This document shows, in pieces, positions 57,684 through 64,000 of a stretch of DNA of 64,000 nt. Made by a program: the position numbers and the translations under genes. The DNA is taken from the NCBI RefSeq assembly GCF_000340215.1, contig NW_006921540.1, forward strand, positions 4,045,402-4,109,401. Reading direction: 5' to 3'. The number at the start of each line of letters is the position of its first letter. Within the stretch, counting starts at the first letter, position 1. A model generated the notes under the pieces. That model was not told the origin of the DNA. It ran no database searches and was given only the letters and a program-made list of their open reading frames with translations. The DNA comes from Pseudocercospora fijiensis CIRAD86 (Eukaryota > Ascomycota > Dothideomycetes > Mycosphaerellales > Mycosphaerellaceae).

Positions 57684-58005
57684 ACGTCGACATGCATCGA
57701 CTCTTGGCGCGCGATCATTCTTTCTCAGCACAACCTGCAACCAGTACAGCGATGACAAGTGTCTACGAACGTAATGCGCTTGGATAGATGCCACAGTGGA
57801 AGAAGCATAAATTGTGCAACGTTTGGCATTGAAAGCAAATGCAGACGGTCGGCGTTAGGGAGGACTTGTACAATACCCTGGTGTGTATGACTGGCATGAT
57901 ACCCTTAGAACTTCCAAATGACAATCATCGCACTATCTGCGAGACTGTGTCGCTGGTACTTTGACTTGCACTTGCATATACAGATACCTTCTCGCTAGGC
58001 AGTGT
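57684..58005. other. 3' flank of the phosphatase gene
   Basis: Normal composition up to about 58000, then RIP-type sequence. No gene. Confidence 0.5.
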
Positions 58006-58011
58006 GGTCTA

Positions 58012-58170
58012 TAAGCAAGTTAAGCAAGCTAGACCCCCCTAGCTTAGCTTAACTTGCTAGCACCTTTAGCTTAGCTTAGCTTAGCTTAGCTTGCTTTCTA
58101 AGGTAGTAGCTTAACTTATTAAGCAAGCTAGCCTCTATAGCTTAGCTTAACTTATTAGCTTATAAGCTAA
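58012..58170. repeat. TAGCTTAGCTTA-rich cluster at the RIP border
   Basis: Multiple direct and inverted AAGCAAGCTA/TAGCTTAGCTTA units mark the left border of the right-hand repeat block. Confidence 0.6.
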
Positions 58171-59759
58171 GTACGTACCTCCGGCTTAATCCGCGGATAT
58201 AATCCGATTAGAGCGGAGCTAGTCTATTAATAGCTCTTTTATATATATTCTACTTTAGAAATTATAGGTATATGCCTTTATAGCTACTAGCTACTACTAG
58301 CTACTACTAGCTACTTTACTTTTTAGTACCTTTTAGCTATAAATAAAGCTTTATTAATATTATTTTAGCTAATAAAGTAGGTCCTTAGTATAAGAAGGGT
58401 TATATTAGTAGATAGATAGGGTAGTAGTAGGTTAGTATAGTATTCGATAGAGATCTAAGAGGAGAAGAAGGAAGGTAGGCTAGTTAGTCTAGCGCTAAGC
58501 GCTAAGCCCTATCTAAGGTATTAGGACCCTAGCTTTACTCGAGCTAGTTATATACTAATTACGTATAGCCTCTAATATACGCTTCCCTTCTAAAGGCCGC
58601 GCCCTTATAGCCTTCTATATCTCTATTCTAATCTCCTTATACTAACTTAGTAAGCCTAATAACTAACTCGCTCTATACTAAATTAAACGCTTAACTAACC
58701 GATTATATTATTCTATCTAAACCTTACCTCCTATAATATCTAACTTCTAGCTAAGCTATTACTATTATAGTTATAATAAGGGGCTATATAGCTATATAAA
58801 TTAAAGGCTAGTAACTAATTATAATACGAGCGCGCCTTCCCTACTATAATAGGTAGGTATACGAGGTATTATAGTACTGCCTCTATTCTAGATAGTATTT
58901 TCCGACTTCTTTACGTCTACTCTAAAAGACCTAGTAATATTCGTTCTAAGGGCTATTATTATTGTTTTCCGAAGGTTATTTACTATTATAGTTTCGCTAG
59001 CCCTAATTAGTTAGGTTTAGTAGCCTTTAATTGTTAACCTTATCTTCTAAAATATAGTTCGTCTAGTTTCTATAGGTATAGGCTATTATAAGTATAGTAG
59101 TTAAGATTCGCCTCGCTTAAAGGACCGGAAAGATCGAGGAGTAACTTATTATTCGTAAGATCGACTCTAGCTAGCTTAGCTCTATATTTTTGCCCTTAGT
59201 TAGTATACTAATCGCTTAATATATTAAGCCTTAAGCCCTTCGAACGGTTTAATCCTTTTTTAACCTAGCTAGTATAGTACGGTCCGGCCTTAGGCCGTAG
59301 CGTAGGTAAGGTTATTCTCGTAGGTATAGTAATAATAGTAAGTAATATTAATACTAGCGGCGCTAGCCGTCTTAGTACTAACTTTACCTTACTTCTAATC
59401 TTCTTCTTTAACTAATAATAATATTATTATTAACGCGACCGTATCGACTTCCGATATACCGCTAGCTCGTAGCGCGACGCTATTATTATTATTATTCGCG
59501 TATATACGTATTGTCCTTACCGATCGCCTAGGTTCCGAGGTCTCGATAGAATAAAGGAATAAAAGGGGGACCTAAACACTAAGAGGGGGGCCTTATAGGG
59601 TATATTAGTAAGGTCTTTAAAAGAGTAGGCGATTAATTAATACGTTATAGCGCACTTATTAATACTCGGTACGCGTTCGCTATTATAGTATAGTCTCGTT
59701 ATCCTTTACCGATAATTACTTGCCTCTAATTAGTTAGCTAATATTATCCCGGGAATAGC

Positions 59760-60082
59760 ATTAATCCTAGGTCTCTTTTAGTAATATTAGCGATATTATA
59801 AGCTCTTAGCCTTCTTCTTGTTCTTTATACTAGTCTAATACTTATCTAATAACTTAGTTATATCCTTAAAGGAACCTTAAGGTTCCTATAAGTCCTATTT
59901 AGGTAAATAGCCTTACTATCTTAATAAGTACTCCTTCTTGCCTTGCCTAGTCTAATACTTTAGTATACGCTCTAGAGACTATAGCTCTTTACTATTAGCT
60001 AAGACTTCTTCTAACTTAGTAGGCGCTTTATCGCCTTCGCGCTAGTAGTATAGTTTAAGGAGAGATATATAGAAGGTACCCT
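59760..60082 (-). pseudogene. Chromodomain tail of a Ty3/gypsy chromovirus-type retrotransposon
   Basis: Read on the minus strand through RIP stops: FYISLLKLYY (the end of the integrase region, where VSLLKPY is usual), then SLERILKYxTRQGKKEYLL, then GYLPKxDLxEP and GSFKDITKLLDKY, where stops stand at Trp or Gln positions. This matches the integrase-linked chromodomain of fungal chromoviruses. The rest of pol would lie at higher coordinates, but the satellite array starts there, so the element is truncated. This is a retrotransposon fossil and is not functional. Confidence 0.6.
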
Positions 60083-60220
60083 ACGTAGCTATAGGGTTAG
60101 GGATAGGCGTGCGGTAGGGGGGCAGGGGTCTAGCTAATTAGCTATAACCGGCGATACGACTAGGGTCGCGAGCTAATTAGCTATAACTAGCGATAGAAAC
60201 GCTTACTTCTATATATAACT
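60083..60220. repeat. Array-flanking repeat, left copy
   Basis: About 138 bp beginning TACCCTACGTAGCTATAG, with TAGCTAATTAGCTATAAC twice. It is repeated with few changes at 61388-61531 on the far side of the satellite. Confidence 0.8.
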
Positions 60221-61387
60221 ACGTATTATACTATAACCTAGGAGTATTATACTAGTAATACTAAGTTTCTAAGTGGCCTATTACTATATTTAGTACTTAG
60301 TTTATATATAAATTAGCTAGGGTGTCTAAGTAATTTAAATGAAATCTCTAAGTAATAAAGTAAATAGTTTCGAAGGCTAGATTTTTATTTCTACGTATTA
60401 TACTATAACCTAGGAGTATTATACTAGTAATACTAAGTTTCTAAGTAGCCTATTACTATATTTAGTACTTAGTTTATATATAAATTAGCTAGGGTGTCTA
60501 AGTAATTTAAATGAAATCTCTAAGTAATAAAGTAAATAGTTTCGAAGCCTAGATTTTTATTTCTACGTATTATACTATAACCTAGGAGTATTATACTAGT
60601 AATACTAAGTCTCTAAGTGGCCTATTACTATATTTAGTACTTAGTTTATATATAAATTAGCTAGGGTGTCTAAGTAATTTAAATGAAATCTCTAAGTAAT
60701 AAAGTAAATAGTTTCGAAGGCTAGATTTTTATTTCTACGTATTATACTATAACCTAGGAGTATTATACTAGTAATACTAAGTTTCTAAGTAGCCTATTAC
60801 TATATTTAGTACTTAGTTTATATATAAATTAGCTAGGGTGTCTAAGTAATTTAAATGAAATCTCTAAGTAATAAAGTAAATAGTTTCGAAGCCTAGATTT
60901 TTATTTCTACGTATTATACTATAACCTAGGAGTATTATACTAGTAATACTAAGTCTCTAAGTGGCCTATTACTATATTTAGTACTTAGTTTATATATAAA
61001 TTAGCTAGGGTGTCTAAGTAATTTAAATGAAATCTCTAAGTAATAAAGTAAATAGTTTCGAAGGCTAGATTTTTATTTCTACGTATTATACTATAACCTA
61101 GGAGTATTATACTAGGAATACTAAGTTTCTAAGTAGTCTGTTACTATATTTAGTACTTAGTTTATATATAAATTAGCTAGGGTGTCTAAGTAATTCAAAT
61201 TAAATCTCTAAGTAATAAAGTAAAGGGTTTCGAAGACGAGATTTTTATTTCTACGTATAATACTATAACCTAGGAGTATTATACTAGTAATACTAAGTTT
61301 CTAAGTAGTCTATTACTATATTTAGTACTTAGTCTATATATAAATTAGCTAAGGTGTCTAAGTAATTTAAGTAAAATCTCTAAGTAA
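60221..61387. repeat. 172-bp satellite, 7 copies in dimeric higher-order form
   Basis: Units start at 60221, 60393, 60565, 60737, 60909, 61081 and 61253, exactly 172 bp apart; the last is cut short. Units 2 and 4 look identical, and units 3 and 5 look identical, but neighbours differ at fixed sites (AAGTTTCT/AAGTCTCT, AAGTGGCC/AAGTAGCC, GAAGGCTAG/GAAGCCTAG). The unit of recent amplification is therefore a 344-bp dimer. Units 6 and 7 are more diverged. The sequence is A/T-rich and RIP-like. Confidence 0.9.
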
Positions 61388-61595
61388 TACCCTACGTAGC
61401 TATAGAGTTAGGGATAGGCGTATAGTAGGGGGGCAGGGGTCTAGCTAATTAGCTATAACTAGCGACACGACTAGGGTCGCGAGCTAATTAGCTATAACTA
61501 GCGATAGAAACGCTTACTTCTACGTATAACTACGTATTATACTATAACCTAGGAGTATTATACTAGTAATACTAAGTTTCTAAGTAGCCTATAGA
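61388..61595. repeat. Array-flanking repeat, right copy plus a partial satellite unit
   Basis: A second copy of the 60083-60220 segment is followed at 61532 by the first ~60 bp of another 172-bp unit. The flank and satellite were therefore duplicated together. Confidence 0.8.
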
Positions 61596-62094
61596 TCCTA
61601 GAGCTAAACATTCTAGTATTACAATATTCGAGTATATAGCGTAGGCGCGGCCGTGCGTCCTCTAAACACTAAGTAGGGATATTAGAATGTTTGTACTAAA
61701 ACGTTTGCTTTCTATTAGTAGACCTCGCCTACGGCCGTAGAATTCGCCCGTAGCCGTTTCTTCTCGTTACCCCTAAGAGTCGGTTATATGCCTACGTATT
61801 GTTTATATACGACTCTCTTTACGTCGCTCCTATATAAAGTTTAGACAATCTACCTTCGCGTCCTAAGTCTCGCTAATCTATCCTAGCGTAAATATAGCTA
61901 CTAGACAATCTATTCTTTTTATTAGTAGCTTATTACTTTATACTATTACCTTACTGTTATAGCAGATTACTAGCCCCTTTATTATATATAAGTATAGGTT
62001 TCTTCTTTATAAGTATAACGCGCGTCTAATAGAGATATATCGACCCGACTTAATCTTATTACCCCCGCGTAGTATAAAGATTTCCTTATAGTAT

Positions 62095-63600
62095 AGAAAC
62101 TAACCGACGAGAACGTAATAGCTCTTAAAGTCCTACGCGGACCTAACGAACCTAGAACTACGAAGGCAGATATACTTAGGCGTATATTCGAATAGATCGG
62201 TAATTCTATCGAGAGTAACTCGGTTAGGGCGACTATACTCTAGCGGTACGCTCTATAGTATAAGATCTAGGAGACTAGTACTAATCCTTTACTCCGTATA
62301 TCCTAAGCCTTCGTTCGAAGCCTCGACTAGTACGGTCTAATCTATTACGCCGTCGTCCTCGGAATATCTATAGACGCCTCCCGCCGAGTAAGTAACCGTA
62401 TTATCGAAGCCGCCTAGGGTAAAGATTAGTTTACTTAAGCCTCGGAGCTTGTCCGGCTTCCGTTTAGCGCTCTACTTTTAGTACCTAAACATATTCTCGC
62501 CGATATTGTAGCTACTACTCGGATTAGACTTAGTCTCGAAGAAGCCTATCGCTTCTAGATATAAGGTAAACGGAAGAGGCTCGCGGAAGCCTAGAATAGT
62601 CGCGTTAATAAGAGGAAGAGCGCTCTTTACGATTTTATTACTAGTAGTAATATTACTACTATAAGAGACGCTTATAAACCGAAACCTAGCAAGGAACGTA
62701 CGATATAGGCCTACCTACCTAACATTCCTAAAGACTATATCGTTCTTTAAGGCTTTAAAATAGGGCGCAATTTACTAGCGCCGAAAAAATACCTATTACG
62801 CGCCTTATATAAAAAACATCTAAGGAAACCTAGGGTTAAAGCGGGTAGTAATATACTAGTACTAGATTTATAGCTAGAAGACGATAGCGTAGAACCCGAT
62901 ATACCGGTATTAGATAACGAAGGAGGGAAAGGTACCTAGGACAATCCTCTTAATATAGATAGAGATATAGCTTCTAATTTTCTTAATATATGCGATAGAT
63001 TAGAGCTCCGTTTACAATGTCGCCGGCTTAGCCGTAAAGAAGGGATAGAAGCCTACTATACCTACTACCGCAAATAGTAGATAGACTTTACCTATACTTT
63101 ACTACCGAATATTAGAGAGCGTCTCGCTACGTTAGGCCGGCTACTGTATATATAAACTTTAATTACTCTATTCCTACTATATACCGTCCCTATATCTAAT
63201 ATATATAAATACTAACTATTTTACTATATAGCGAAAGATCTACCCGTTTTCTAGCTAGTAAAGTAGTCTATATCTTATACCTTTTACTTAATCTTACGAC
63301 CGCCTCGCTTAGAAGCCCGTAATATATACGTATATAGCTCCCTACTATCCTAAGGCAGATTAGCTCGTAGCTATATACTATCTATTCTAACCGCCTACCC
63401 GGATTTCTAACTAGTTTATACCTACGCTATACTAAGTTATATTCTATATAACCTTCGCCTTATTATTTTCCTATATACTATTTATAGTAGATATAGCCTA
63501 TATAGAGATGCTATTAAAGTTTAGGTTAGACAATCCGCGCCTTAACTACTTTAGTCTATAAAGGAGGCGATAGATATACGTCTATTAACGCGCTCTCGCG
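62095..63600 (+). pseudogene. Long RIP-degraded ORF of unknown family
   Basis: One plus-strand frame can be followed for about 1.5 kb. It begins near LTDENVIALKVLRGPNEP and passes through RLPFSALLLVPKHILADI, YDFITSSNITTIRDAYKP and LPNIRERLATLGRLLYI. Almost every stop is TAG or TAA where Gln or Trp is plausible, and no frame change is needed. It was therefore a real gene, probably of a transposon, before RIP. I cannot name the family. It may extend to both sides and is close to the window end. Confidence 0.5.
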
Positions 63601-64000
63601 ATTAATATATTATTACGATCGAGATTATTAGGGTTATAAGAACTACTCCTAATACCTAGGGACCTATATACCGGAAAGACACCGTTTCGAGGATTACTTC
63701 TATTATCTTCCTTAATATCGTATTATTAAGTACGTAACTTACTAATACGCCGTACCCTCTTACTATTTTTACGCTTACCTTAGCCGCTAATATCGATATA
63801 CTATTCCTATTACTATCCGTCGCCTTCTTATTAAAGAATTCGAGCTATTCCCCGATATTGCTATAATACCTAACTAGGTAATTTAGCCCTAGCTAACCGA
63901 CGATTAAGCCCTAGAGTTCCCGCTCTACTTCGATTGTTTCTAATATACTACTATCGACGAATAGGGCAAATAATATATAGCTATCTTTTACTTATATACC

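Larger units (their letters stand above)
58006..64000. other. RIP-mutated repeat block (right)
   Basis: CpA/TpG-depleted and TpA-rich to the window end. Contains the features listed below. The 58006-59690 part has no recognised domain; it would be the 3' part of the chromovirus-type element or other repeats. Confidence 0.85.

Noticed and set aside
60100..60115. Telomere-like GGTTAGGG
   Set aside because: A single occurrence within a longer repeat that recurs at 61405 in altered form. It is not a telomeric array.
60221..61387. CRISPR array
   Set aside because: The repeats are contiguous 172-bp units without unique spacers, in a eukaryotic genome.
62095..63600. Starship captain (DUF3435 tyrosine recombinase)
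   Set aside because: I looked for recombinase motifs and an Arg-His-Arg-Tyr pattern in the readable frame and found none that I could support.

Overview
This window looks like nuclear DNA of a filamentous ascomycete, most likely a plant-associated dothideomycete. The lineage is an inference; no marker gene fixes it. The evidence is short GT-AG introns (44-86 bp), HET, UstYa-like (DUF3328), GH35 and BBE-like genes, and repeat blocks carrying an extreme RIP signature. In those blocks CpA and TpG are almost gone, TpA is enriched and CpG is kept. For example, 7081-7140 contains neither CA nor TG.

Layout. 1-9.8 kb is RIP-mutated repeat DNA: a RecQ-like helicase remnant, then a complete MULE transposon with 61-bp inverted repeats and a perfect 9-bp target duplication. 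9.9-43.8 kb is a gene island. It holds a BTB pseudogene, a secreted GH35 beta-galactosidase, a cluster of F-box-like paralogues (intact and broken) among short tandem duplications, the Pol III subunit RPC5 divergent from DDB1, a HET-domain gene, a UstYa-like gene convergent with a BBE-like FAD oxidase, the DEAH helicase Prp43, several hypothetical genes, a DUF4385 gene and an intron-containing tRNA-Gln(CUG). 43.9-47.85 kb is a second RIP-mutated MULE with an 11-bp target duplication. It lies 55 bp past the stop codon of a six-cysteine small secreted protein.

48-55 kb is a decaying accessory stretch of pseudogenes, MITE-like elements and a 30-bp inverted repeat. Within it lies a two-exon gene (53684-54085) for a secreted 110-residue protein whose C-terminal half matches the plant RALF peptide hormone signature. 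55.0-56.0 kb is a nested, RIP-mutated repeat with palindromic ends. 56.2-57.7 kb encodes a PP6/Sit4-type phosphatase with a ~130-residue insertion inside its catalytic core. 58-64 kb is RIP-mutated again: a chromodomain tail of a Ty3/gypsy chromovirus-type retroelement, a 172-bp satellite arranged as 344-bp dimers, and a long stop-riddled reading frame of unknown family cut by the window edge.

How the parts relate. Housekeeping genes (RPC5, DDB1, PRP43, PP6) sit beside candidate host-interaction or secondary-metabolism genes (RALF-like, six-Cys protein, GH35, BBE, UstYa-like), with repeat islands between them. This is the compartmented layout typical of plant-pathogenic or endophytic fungi. 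Several nonsense codons in the gene islands are glutamine-to-stop C-to-T changes at CpA, consistent with RIP acting on, or leaking onto, duplicated genes.
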